Shown here: piece after piece, positions 48,531 to 58,400 of the stretch
Position numbering within the stretch: the first letter of the stretch is position 1
Layout: the number at the start of each line of letters is the position of its first letter
DNA from: Botrytis cinerea B05.10
Taxonomy: Eukaryota > Ascomycota > Leotiomycetes > Helotiales > Sclerotiniaceae
DNA length: 64,000 bases
Assembly (NCBI RefSeq): GCF_000143535.2
Contig: NC_037313.1
Location: 2,239,501-2,303,500, forward strand
Reading direction: 5' to 3'
Notes under the pieces: generated by a model
Told to the model about the DNA's origin: nothing
What the model saw: only the letters and a program-made list of their open reading frames with translations
The model's database searches: none
Made by a program: the position numbers and the translations under genes

Positions 48531-48993
48531 ATGGCTTCGCACCACTCTGAACTTCCTTATCGGTTCATTACACCCTGAATACGCATTAGAATCTCATGCA
48601 ACAGTTAGAATCCTCGAGAGATCTTCTCCCTTTCAGGGTTCGTTTGACCGAGAGAATTGTCATGATTTGGTAGATGTTCAGTCATCCTACTTATCCAGGG
48701 GCTTGAAGAATGGTTCTCGCATCCATGCCTTTATCGATATGAGATTGTTAAGGAAGATGTATATCAAGGAGCAATATAGACATCTCATTCGACAGTCGTA
48801 TTTCGCACACTACCCCATGTTCGGGCTTAAGACGCGGACCCGAGTGTACGCGGGTTCAATTGGTACTCTCAGCAAGATATTTGTTGATCGCAATTGCTGC
48901 TTTACCAAACGACAGGGCATGTTTGGATTTTCCTATTTTTCTATTGCATCAGCGTTGACGTTGCTTAACAGCGAGTTATCACATTGCAGCTAG
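48531..48993 (+). pseudogene. Unknown ORF, probably frameshifted near its start
   Basis: The ATG at 48531 gives only 15 codons (MASHHSELPYRFITP) before TGA at 48576. Another frame is open through the same place and runs on for about 139 codons from PEYALESHATVRILERSS to the stop at 48993, without any usable ATG near its start. Skipping one base at about 48576 would join the two smoothly (...RFITP then EYALES...). I recognise no domain. The C-terminus is Cys/Phe/Ser-rich and hydrophobic (FGFSYFSIASALTLL). It could be a dead gene, a sequencing indel or a fortuitous frame. Its position between the UstYa-like gene and the peptide precursor makes it worth checking as a cluster component. Confidence 0.35.
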
Positions 48994-49320
48994 GATTCTC
49001 TTCAAAGTTAATTTTACTTTGCCTCCTTGTACCTTTCGTTTACTTTTTGGAGTTGCTGTGACGTGTTGGCTGCATCTTCTTTGATATTAGGCACACTCAC
49101 CTCCCTAGCGGCCGGTGACACAATTGCTCGATTGAGAAGCTCACAGAGTGTGCTGGAAGTGGCAATCAACATTTAAAGTTTCGAATAAAGATCTGCATAT
49201 ATAAGTAGATACGGGTACCAAGAGATTGGCACAGATGTATTCCATTGAAGCAAATCATACCATAAGTTTATCGGACGAAATCAAGCTGTTCAGCAACACG
49301 TTAGATTCAAACCAAGAATC
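48994..49320. other. Promoter region of the RiPP precursor-like gene
   Basis: 327 bp between the unknown ORF and the precursor ATG. It contains the TATA box at 49198-49204 and nothing else recognisable. Confidence 0.5.
49198..49204 (+). promoter_or_regulatory. TATA box of the RiPP precursor-like gene
   Basis: TATATAA about 120 bp upstream of the ATG at 49321, in the expected orientation and distance for a fungal core promoter. Confidence 0.55.
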
Positions 49321-49693
49321 ATGTTATTCTCCACACTTATTATTTCTTCTATGGCGGCCCTCGCAGTAGCAAGCCCCCTGAGAACCCGCTCTGGTACGTG
49401 CTCGTCCCTAGAAGATTATGGTCTACTCATGACTTCTTTTCATATCTATTCCGAATAACTCTTTCTAACATCACATTCTAGGAAATGATGTTGCTGTCGA
49501 TGAAAGCTCACCTGCCCCTTTAATTGAATGGTCAAACACAAAAAGAATTGCAAGGACGACTGCCGACGAAGAAGCTTCACTTGCCCCAATAATTGAGTGG
49601 GCTGATACGAAGAAGACCGCAAGAACTGTCTCCAACGAGGAAGAAATAGCACCTACGCCCCTTATTGAATGGTCAAACACGAGAAAGGCTTAG
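49321..49693 (+). CDS. Dikaritin-type RiPP precursor candidate: signal peptide plus three Kex2-bounded IEW repeats
   Basis: Exon 1 is 49321-49393. An 88-nt intron (GTACGT...TTCTAG) follows in phase 1, and exon 2 is 49482-49693, giving 94 aa. Residues 1-18 are a clear signal peptide (MLFSTLIISSMAALAVAS). Three repeats follow: APLIEWSNT-KR, APIIEWADT-KK and TPLIEWSNT-RK, beginning near residues 36, 59 and 83 (period 23-24). Each ends in a dibasic pair, and acidic/Thr-rich spacers (TTADEEASL, TVSNEEEIAP) separate them. Repetition of one core with dibasic ends in a secreted precursor is the design of UstA, PhomA and AprA and of other kexin-processed peptides, where Kex2 cuts in the Golgi. The UstYa-family gene nearby supports oxidative modification of the core. 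Trp replaces the Tyr/Phe of known cores. KK and RK are weaker Kex2 sites, so only some copies may be released. Product and modification are inference. Confidence 0.8.
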
Positions 49694-51057
49694 ATGACCG
49701 CCAATCTTAGCTTCAGTCAGTCCCTCAAGTTAATACCTTCAACTGATCGTTACACTACCTACACCGCATAGATGCTAATAGGGGCTTTGTGTGTAGATTG
49801 CCATGTCATCAAGGCTCGTACGCAACAATTCCATTGAAGTACATGCGGTTTTGAGGTTGATCTTACTATTTTGCCGGCTATTGGGATACAGGATGGACGG
49901 ACGTCGTTAGTCAGAAGGGCTTTCAATCAATGCATGGTCTATAACTATTGGTGTCACCTCGGTGGTGATTATGACGTCTTCATAATGAGTATGGTTTATT
50001 GTATTGTATTGTATTGTATTGCGTCTATCTTATTCTAGGTTCAGAGCTACCAGAGCTATATGCAATACATTCGTACGCTAGCGCGCTATTGCACTCACGT
50101 GTGTAAATTCACTCGTGTCGCAACAATCACCTTCTACCTTTCAAATATGTAAGGCTCAAGAATGCAACCACGATGCTTTCACTAGTCCTTGGGTCATCAC
50201 TCACTACTTTGATAGACTCCGTAGTTTCTTAAGCTACGCAATGGTATGTACAAAGCGAATCATGACTTTGGTGAATAACCCGGGGAGAATGCGTTCTCAG
50301 AGTGGATTGTTCGTATGCTCATCCTTCATTTCCCCCGCGCAGATATTGTTCAACAGATAGACTCGTTAAGACAGTGATCGAGTCCAAATCTTCTACGCAA
50401 GTTCTGGTGATTTTGTTCTTCATAATAGGTAACCTAGAATATGGTGATCTAGAGTGAGTATCATATGATTCACCAATAATCCATAGTGTACTATGCACTC
50501 TATCAGATGTGGTGCTGGGTACCAACTTAGAACTTGCAGTAAACGCTGGAAGTATCAGCTCCAGCGTAGTTCATCAGCATACCACACCAGCTAAAGGAAT
50601 CGTTCTTCTAGGTGTGGAAAGGTGCAGACTATTAATGCTATGGATCTAGATTATTTATCAATCCACTCAAGTCGCACTTTCCATATTCATCCCCAACACC
50701 GCCAAGAATACATTTCTACCCCCCCTCCCCCAACCCTCCTAAGTTTTCCTACAGTTTAGATTTCGAAACTTCAAAATACTATTCGAAAGTAAACTCTCAA
50801 GAACATCATTTCACAACGCAAAATACAACTAAGTAGATCTCCAAGATCGCGAGATGGATGTTCGATATGCACAAAACAGTACAGCATACTCCAATCCGAC
50901 TAGGATCATAATCGGACAAATAGACACAAGTGATTCAACCAGCACAATAGTAGCCATTCATCGCGGCCATACTAGTAAAATCATAAAAGAAAAACCACTC
51001 TTGGAGCTAAGTTAAAGTACATCCATCCCCCGCGTCTCCAAAAAGTAAAAAGCAAAA
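49694..51057. other. Intergenic, 1.4 kb
   Basis: Precursor 3' flank, then a GTATT pentanucleotide run (about 49993-50021). An ATG-less frame lies at 50115-50360 (+), and two poly-C/CT stretches at about 50700-50745. No gene is supported and no additional UstY-like or peptidase motif was found. Confidence 0.45.
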
Positions 51058-51058
51058 A
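51053..51058 (-). terminator. Pol III T-run terminator of the 5S rRNA gene
   Basis: Five T residues on the minus strand immediately after the 5S 3' end, the normal RNA polymerase III stop. Confidence 0.75.
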
Positions 51059-51176
51059 CATACAACAGCAGGGATTCGCTGGTGGTCACCCACCCAACTA
51101 CTAATCTGCCGATCTAAGGCTTGTGTATGGCAGAGCGGACGGGATGCCCAATTCTCCTTAGTCTATGGTCGTATGT
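51058..51176 (-). rRNA. 5S ribosomal RNA gene (single, dispersed)
   Basis: On the minus strand the sequence begins ACATACGACCATAGACTAAG and includes CATCCCGTCCGCTCTGCCAT, AAGCC, then TTAGTAGTTGGGTGGGTGACC. It ends ACCAGCGAATCCCTGCTGTT-GTATG, followed directly by five Ts. Length (about 119 nt), the internal promoter and loop sequences, and complementary 5'/3' ends (ACATAC/GTATGT) match ascomycete 5S rRNA. Dispersed single 5S genes are known in filamentous ascomycetes. The helix around ACTAAGGAGAATT pairs with AAGCCTTAG, so it may be functional. A diverged pseudogene copy cannot be excluded. Confidence 0.9.
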
Positions 51177-51321
51177 GACAGAGAGTTAACATTGTAGAGA
51201 TATATTATGTGTTACATGAGCTACAGGCTCGCTTGAGCTCATCGATGCGACTTATTACTCATAACCCAATTTGACGCATTTGAGCGAACTGCGGAAGAGA
51301 GTTGATAAGGGCGATCGGCGA

Positions 51322-51543
51322 ATGAAGTGCAACAAATGCCAAAGAACTTACAAGAATCGGGTTGCGTTGAAGCACCATCTGGTATCGGTGCAACATAAGC
51401 CGCTCAGCGGTATCACATACGTGGCGGATATGGAGTGCAAAAGGCATTTCAATTGCCTGTCGGCCCAGTTGCATCATTTGGAGGCTGGAAGATGTGTCTG
51501 GGATGACGAAGACGAAACTGAATGCAGCTATTGCAGCGAATGA
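51322..51543 (+). CDS. Small C2H2 zinc-finger protein or fragment
   Basis: The ATG at 51322 gives 73 aa. It begins with a well-formed C2H2 finger (MKCNKCQRTYKNRVALKHHL; Cys3, Cys6, His19 and His25, spacing C-x2-C-x12-H-x5-H). A second, degenerate finger-like stretch follows (MECKRHFNCLSAQLHHLEAG), and the C-terminus is acidic and Cys-containing (DEDETECSYCSE). The frame is open further upstream but without a better start. Fungal C2H2 proteins of this pattern usually carry several fingers, so this may be the remnant of a larger gene next to the 5S rRNA. Nucleic-acid binding is inferred from the finger only. Confidence 0.45.
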   Translation: MKCNKCQRTYKNRVALKHHLVSVQHKPLSGITYVADMECKRHFNCLSAQLHHLEAGRCVWDDEDETECSYCSE

Positions 51544-51628
51544 TACTGGAAGAATTATAACTTCAGGAAATTACAAAAACACACATATACATAGCGGTTT
51601 GGAAGATAGATAAATATCCATTTGATAA

Positions 51629-53146
51629 TCACGCCGCTGTTCTGGTTCGTTTATACACATTGCTATCAATTTCCGAGGTGTTCCTTTTCCTGGACAAGCC
51701 CTTACTGCTTTTCTCGTCAACCAATATTCGAAATTGACAATCAACTTTATAGTACGTATACTGCTCCTTATTACCTGCACGGGCAGCACTGCCTAGTTTT
51801 AGAAGATCGTCCATCAAAAAAGTCATTTCGGCTCCACGTTGCAATATGTTGATTGAATTGATGAGCCCAGCTATATCTGATACAAGCAATCGACGCGTTG
51901 AATCTTGCAACTCGGAGGTGCTGCTTGAATCTGTCGGGTCGTAGAACAACAGCGCAGAGCACCAGGGTCTAATGGCATCGAACTTTGCAACATTAGACTC
52001 ACGAACACTTTCACCAAGACTAAGTAACTTGGAAGTTAGTCCTCTATGTCCTAAGACATTTGGATTTAGTTTCGCTGCTGCATCCAACCACTCCTTAAAT
52101 TCTGACCCAAGAGCCTCCGATGTAGCGCGTTGTCTGAGTTGCTGGCTTACTTCTCGAATATCGGCAAGGTATTCTTCATCCAGTTCTCGAGCATTCGATT
52201 CCAATTGGTATTCGTTATCCAGTTGTCTAGCATTGGACTCGGCGAGGTATTCCTCATCCGAGTTCACCTCTATATCAAGATATGTTTCAACATGTCCTGA
52301 ATCCTTGTGATTATTGTCAAGGTGTGAGTCTCCTGATAGTTCTCCACGGTCAGGCGAGAAAATACTGTGGCGCGCCGGTATAGGATCTACATATGCGGTC
52401 AATGGCGAATGGAGAACCTGCACTTCCGTCGGCCTTTGTGCATCGTGCGCGGTGTATAGTGGCGGTGATTGATCCTGAGGTTCCTCATAGTTAAAATACG
52501 TCCAGTTCACTAGCATAATGCCTTGTTGAGAGTATATCTTCCTCATGTCAGATTCGGAGATCTCTGCACTTGTATCATACAAGCGCTCGCGAATCTCTTT
52601 CAGATGTTGTCGCGCATAATCGCTAGGTCTAACATATACCTCAAATTTCTTCATGAGAGATAAAGACCTGATTGCACGGATCAATTTGCTGGAGGTTTCA
52701 TTGAAGGGGCAGATAGTTGTAGATTCCTTCTCTTTTTGAACAACAAATCCTGTAAATCGAATATCAAATTTTAAAACAATTACACGCTCTAGATTGCTTA
52801 TACCGGCTTCGTGAAGGGCGGATGCATCAAGATGAGATAAACCATTGAGCTCTTGTATCGGAAGATCCTTCGAGGCATATTCAAAGTCAACATGTGGCGG
52901 GATAGCCAATAACATATATATATGATGACGCTTGCCAGAAATCTTGATAGCCACCTTAAGTGAGAACTGTATGTGAATATGTCGTTTAGAATCGCAGACC
53001 ACTTTCATGATAATGTCGACATTTTTTTTGTTGCGAGGCATACAAGAACCTAATGTCCAACAGCTGTCGTCCTCATCAATCCACTTTATATATACTCTCT
53101 CCGTAAGGAGACTTTTCAACCCAGGTATTTCGATCGGAACCGCCAT
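51629..53146 (-). CDS. Hypothetical 505-aa protein with short internal repeat and C-terminal basic signal
   Basis: A single-exon ORF starting at the ATG at 53146 (MAVPIEIPGLKSLLTERVYI). The N-terminal 200 residues look like a folded domain (ERVYIKWIDEDDSCWTLGSC, then IQFSLKVAIKISGKRHHIYM) that I cannot assign. A linker follows, then a short acidic tandem repeat (about 299-327: AESNARQLDNEYQ / LESNARELDEEYLA). A helical region (about 340-480) contains SEALGSEFKEWLDAAAKL. The C-terminus has basic clusters (SRKRNTSEIDSNVYKRTRT) that could serve as a bipartite nuclear localisation signal. No enzyme motif is visible. It lies just downstream of a minisatellite that occupies its promoter side. It could be a member of a lineage-specific expanded family. 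Confidence 0.65.
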   Translation of the reverse strand: MAVPIEIPGLKSLLTERVYIKWIDEDDSCWTLGSCMPRNKKNVDIIMKVVCDSKRHIHIQFSLKVAIKISGKRHHIYMLLAIPPHVDFEYASKDLPIQELNGLSHLDASALHEAGISNLERVIVLKFDIRFTGFVVQKEKESTTICPFNETSSKLIRAIRSLSLMKKFEVYVRPSDYARQHLKEIRERLYDTSAEISESDMRKIYSQQGIMLVNWTYFNYEEPQDQSPPLYTAHDAQRPTEVQVLHSPLTAYVDPIPARHSIFSPDRGELSGDSHLDNNHKDSGHVETYLDIEVNSDEEYLAESNARQLDNEYQLESNARELDEEYLADIREVSQQLRQRATSEALGSEFKEWLDAAAKLNPNVLGHRGLTSKLLSLGESVRESNVAKFDAIRPWCSALLFYDPTDSSSTSELQDSTRRLLVSDIAGLINSINILQRGAEMTFLMDDLLKLGSAARAGNKEQYTYYKVDCQFRILVDEKSSKGLSRKRNTSEIDSNVYKRTRTAA

Positions 53147-53155
53147 GTCGTGCAC

Positions 53156-55065
53156 TATACTTGTGATTAGCTATATAGAGATAAAGGACAATTGCATTGG
53201 GAAGAATGATCCCACGCTATGCGTGTATCCCACCCACCCAGGCTAATAAGAGAGCAGCCTTGACTCTATGGCACCGAAAGTATCAGGGCGTCCCCAAGCG
53301 GCAGATGCTGAGGAACCGTAACCACGGAGTAGTATATACTATCAGGGTGTCCCCAAGCGGCAGATGCTGAGGAACCGTAACCACGGACTCGGTGCAAACC
53401 GAGTCAGGGTGTCCCCAAGCAGCAAATACCGAGGAACCGTAACCACGGAGTTGTATATACTATCAGGGTGTCCCCAAGCAGCAAATACCGAGGAACTGTA
53501 ACCACCGAATTGTATGTACTATCAGGGTGTCCCCAAGCGGCAGATGCTGAGGAACCGCAACCACCGACTCGATGCAAACCAAGTCAGGGTGTCCCCAAGC
53601 AGCAAATACCGAGGAACCGTAACCACGGAGTTGTATATACTATCAGGGTGTCCCCAAGCGGCAAGTACCGAGGAACCGTAACCACCGACCTCTCTGCGAA
53701 GTTTGGAAAGACGCTAAAGGAGTTATTGTGCAAGAATAATACATATATAATAGTGCAATGACCGACATAGGTGGAGGTGATAGAAGTGAAGATAGAAATG
53801 ATGGAATAGAGAAAGACCCCAAAAAAAGTAGGTGGGAGGGCATCTATGTACAGAGTGTATACGATTTCAGGTGGAGCCGATCTTAGCCTTATTTCATATC
53901 CAACGCCCCTGTATGAAGGTTAAGGTAAATCTTCTAAAATCCTCTTTTAATAAAATCTTGCTGTTTTTAGAGATTTTACTGCTGCTTTGAGTTTTTCGAA
54001 TAGATATTGAGCTGTCCCCCTCCAAAATGCAATACTTGAAGCTTTTTCTTGCTTTCTATCAATTTTAATGATTTTATAGTATTTGAAGTATTTGAAGCTT
54101 TCCATAGGTTCTAAATAAGCGTTAGATAGGATTTCGAATTAAAACTCAGTGAAAAATAGTGATTGTAAATAAAATGTGAATAAAACATAACTTTTACAAT
54201 ACTTTCGCCAGCCGAATTTCACTATATAAATGTTCAACCAGCGTGGTGATTTGATTAGTCCAAAGCCTAAAAGTGGAGGAAACACGATCGCTTTTTCTTG
54301 TGTTTCACAATACTTATCTACCTTTCTATAAGTTGTGTTACATCAAGGCCCCACAGCAACTTCCTTCCGTCGGCTGAATTTGTAATCCGATTATACTCTT
54401 ACTGGTGTATTTGATTGGTGAGAAACAAGTGCTCTATGGTTGTATTCGATAGCAACGAGATGAAGCATTACTAGGTACTACTCGATTACCTATCATCCTC
54501 ATAACCATTGATCCCTCTGCTTGATCGCTTCAAACATGAACCTTATCTAATCCTCTGCCACTTCCACGTGACCAGAGAATCGACAACGTCACACAAAGCT
54601 ATTTGCAGTATTGAACGAGCAAGAGAATCTCTCAACTGGTGGCTTCCTTCCTCTGTATCCCTATTCTTTCTGAAGCATTGGGAATTGGTGAAATTGGACA
54701 AGCCGTGCCCTCTCACAGCATTCTACATTCCAGGGTCCAGCGAGCAAGATTGTGAACTAAGGGGAAACGCCTTCGTTGGGAACTAGAAGAATACGACACT
54801 ATAGTGAGGATGAATGGGAAGGCCTGTTCCTAGAAGGAGATCCAACATGCTCTTCCACATTGAACGCAGGCGGTGGTGTAGGTGCCGTATTTACGAAACT
54901 CAAAAAGTGACATATCTAAAGTTGCGTTTTTCGGAGTACTAACGCATTTTTTGTCACATTTAAATATCTCCAAGGGTGTCCATGAGCCGCGAGAGAATTA
55001 CGCATAAGATATCCAACATTACCTTCATTGGTACTTCCTTCCCATATCCTGCTTCCCAACTCCGG
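53156..55065. other. Intergenic, 1.9 kb, minisatellite then AT-rich sequence
   Basis: Contains the 60-bp minisatellite (separate entry). 53900-54500 is AT-rich with no gene. An ATG ORF at 54508-54786 (+, 92 codons, Leu/Cys-rich) is not recognised and not called. Confidence 0.45.
53283..53702. repeat. 60-bp minisatellite, 7 copies, two alternating unit types
   Basis: Units start at 53283, 53343, 53405, 53464, 53523, 53585 and 53644, each beginning CAGGGTGTCCCCAAGC and containing GAGGAACCGTAACCAC. Two tail types occur: a 59-60-bp type ending in GTATATACTAT and a 62-bp type ending CTCGGTGCAAACCGAGT, whose end is an inverted repeat. The order is short, long, short, short, long, short, variant. 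The array begins about 140 bp upstream of the 505-aa gene's ATG. Confidence 0.93.
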
Positions 55066-55479
55066 CTATTCGAGATCAAAAATCATTACTCGATCTTCAA
55101 CTTCGAAGATATTACACGGTTCAGGATCTCTATAAAACACTCCATACTCAGTCAATATTTTGAAATTTTCTTCCAATTTCGCCTCGAGAATGGGAACATC
55201 AGCTTCAGGTCGTGTATCAAAGTCGATATCGTGAAGGCTTTGTTCAAGGATCTTCGAGAGAACCAAAGCAGGAGATCCGTCATGGATTGCCTCTCCATAG
55301 AACTTCGGGATAAAGGTTCCTTGAAGAGGCTTCAAATGATGATGCATACATTTTTCTATTTTGAACTCATCATCCAAATCAAGCTTTCGCTTTTTCAAGA
55401 TAACAGTCGGAGGTAGATAGCTTTGACTGATGGGAAAACCCCGACGAGATAGATGGTTTGTGGCTTTAGATCGATTCGA
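55066..55479 (-). pseudogene. Protein-kinase-like gene relic, truncated at both ends
   Basis: An open stretch of about 137 codons without an initiating ATG. It contains a kinase-like N-lobe (TVILKKRKLDLDDEFKIEK, with a candidate ATP-binding Lys), PLQGTFIPKFYGEA, and SPALVLSKI. The lower lobe has a catalytic-loop-like VFYRDPEPCNIF and a VMIFDLE segment, then a TAG stop where family members continue. This matches the fungal group of small protein-kinase-like (PKD-like) proteins. The usual HxD is altered to YRDPEPCN. An upstream in-frame TAA and the lack of a splice-compatible ATG exon suggest a relic rather than an intact gene. An unseen distant 5' exon remains possible. Confidence 0.6.
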
Positions 55480-58400
55480 TTAGAACTTATTGCAGTGACA
55501 TGTCTACGACCCATGTAAAGCTCCTTTTTAAATCAGTTTATAATTTGTCGAATTTTGATCTCATGTATCTTACCAAAGGCCACTGGTCTTATAAGGCCTA
55601 AAAGTAAGAATTAGGTTGTAGGGTGTATTAGAGGGTGCATATTAAGATAGTATGGCTGGGGGTGGAAGTAAGGGTAGAGGCGATCGTAGAGGTGAGGGTG
55701 GATAACCTCCAGGAGGAGGTGGGAGAGGACCGGGTATAGTATTATTCATCGTAGAGACTAGATAACTTTTGCTTAAGCAAAAAAGATGATAGAGAGAAGA
55801 AAGTATGATTTTTTGCAAGAGCAGAACCCATAAAACCTGAATATCCTCCATTGCTACACAAACATGCAACTTCCCAACAGCGACCAAACATCGTGTAAAA
55901 TCAAATAGATAATAGAACAGCATCCAAAGCCACGAAATTTACATTTCCATCGTGCCAATACCATTGGCTACTCGCAAAATCAAACGCCCGATAATATCGA
56001 CCTAGATGATTGGCCAGTTTATGACCGTTTGCATCTGTCCAGAATAGCCGGCCCCGACCAATATTCGAACTCTCAAGCGAAACCACTAAGCCAGACTGTG
56101 GGGTTCTCCGCTTTAATAGCTATTAATCGCATCTAACCACGCTATACTAGCCAATACAGCCGATCGAGACAAATACCAAATATCAATCATACAGTCATTT
56201 GATCTAATACTCTCTCGATCTTTGGCATGGAACTGAACCATTAGAAGATAAACACTTGTGGGCAATGATGCGAGTACGCATATCTTTACATATCAGTTTT
56301 CTTGTATTGATTTCCACAGAAGATCAAACTTATGCGCTGGTTTCTTTTCCGAGTCGTATAATTATATCAGTTTTGCATATATTCCTTTCTATTCATCAAT
56401 AAAAATAACACCATATTACTTCAACACTCCTATCACTTCCCACCCCTCCCTCTCCCTCTCCATCGATCCAGCTATCTTCCCCGAATCCAAGTGGCCAACA
56501 GTCTTATTGTGATCTATTAGGTTTAGAGTACCTAACTCGAGTCTTTCCAAGAAGAAATCTCCATTCCAAGCAAGGGAAAAAACTTCCGAACTGTGTCGCC
56601 TTCTTGCCAGATATAGACCTTGCATAAATGATTTAATGGATGGATAAGTCGTTCGAGACGACCGCATTCGCTAGCATCCGTAGTATATAGTACTGAAATG
56701 GCTGGATTTGGAAGTAGATACTACTCCAGACCAAGAAATTTATTAACCGAACCATAAGTAGATATTCGATAATCGTAGAATAGGTATCAGCCCATTCCTT
56801 CTTGCTTCGACTAGCACTAGCAGCTAATCGACTATATGTAACAACACCTGATGCATGTTGCGACAAGACATCTCCCACCATGGTAAACATAGCAGGCAAC
56901 TACGCAGAGTGAAATCCTCTCAAGTAGAGTGCAGAAATAAGAGGAGAGTATGAGGAGAGTTAGACTTCGATGGCAATAGCTGATGACTGTGCAGATCAAG
57001 TGCTCTTATATTACTTTCTGTCTGTCGTGAGCATTCTTCTTCCATGCCAATATGTCGGTACATTTCCGTATATAACTTTACATATTTGCATTGATCAACA
57101 AAAAAAGCTAGGTACCTTACCAAATGATGAAAATAATGGTACGATGCTGCAACCATCCCTTCCATTCCTTCTCATATCAAGGCAGTACTTTACCCGCGCT
57201 CCCGGCGAGGCTAAGTAGTAACAGCGAACGAAATCAACATCGCCTTCATTTGCTGCTCACGGATGGATGAGAATCTTCTAGAACATACAAAATAGGTAAT
57301 TATGATCCGGTGCAGGATTCAGTACTCATGGAGTTATCAATCAGTATATCTTTCCTCGTTCTAATCGGGCTTTACATGGCTTAATGGCGGAAGTGACTGA
57401 AATTTTAATGCGTGGCATGTCAAGGGCAGACACCAGTGGAGTCTTCAGCCTGCAGGCCACAATAGTTGAATCAGAATCCCATCAGCAATTTCAAGAAGAT
57501 ACAAAGTCACAGAATACATATCCAATCCGAGGTTTGACTGAGCCCAGGCCAAAATAATGATCGTATTATAAGACATGACTGCCTAATTACACTGGCGGTC
57601 TTTTCAGGCTCTATCGGGCTGCTAAGCATATCGCGTGAGCATAAAGATCTACCTCACCTCTATTCTTGACAACATACTTCCTTCGACTTCATATCGAACA
57701 ATCATCCTTACCCCCAGCCGTTAACCCTTCGCGTCAACTTCATCTCGACCAGAAGGATCTGTAGAGTGGTACACATCTCCTCATATCTCCCCTAATAGCA
57801 CTAATTGCGCAATAACTAAATCAACCCCACTACGAGCTGCCAAACTTCGAGAAACGCAGAAAATTTAAGCGGATCAGGAGTACACATTATATATCAGCGG
57901 TACCCAGAGAAGCACAGGTGAAGTATGATCATAGTAGGTGGATCTAGTATCTCTTCAGCTCTAGGGAGTGCCAAGGTGATATCTCGCAAATTTTGAGTTC
58001 CGGACGGTACATGTACATATATTCTGTATCTCCAAGAATTTTCGAAATACCTTCCAACGATAACGTCCTTATGGATCTCTCATGTGACTGGTTTGAACGT
58101 ATTGTGAAATAAAACGTCGGGAATATCGCATCTATAGACATCATATCAACACTGTACGAGATCCTACGATTGCATATTGCTCTTTCCGAGGATTCCGGGG
58201 TCCAGAATCTGGGACTCCCTGTACAGATGAAGATGCTTTCTAACAAGCCATTTGCTTGCTCACTCGAAACCTATCACCGTATATTTCCCCCACTTCTGTC
58301 GTGTTTCGCATAATTTTTCTTAGGGAGACTCAACCCCGTATTCTGGGTGGGTCGCAATGATCGTGGGAATTCGTAGTAAAATACTTCCATGTCTTGTCAT

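Noticed and set aside
49446..49680. Two minus-strand ORFs over the RiPP precursor
   Set aside because: Antisense shadows; the plus strand has a signal peptide, a canonical intron, in-frame repeats and an upstream TATA box.
53283..53702. CRISPR-like direct repeats
   Set aside because: Whole units are repeated with no unique spacers, and the genome is eukaryotic; it is a minisatellite.
56035..56105. tRNA-like words GGCTTAGTGG and GTTCGAAT on the minus strand
   Set aside because: The two arms are too close together and no 7-bp acceptor stem can be formed.
57944..58246. 100-codon minus-strand frame
   Set aside because: No ATG at its start, no recognisable motif, in an AT-rich stretch; not distinguishable from chance.
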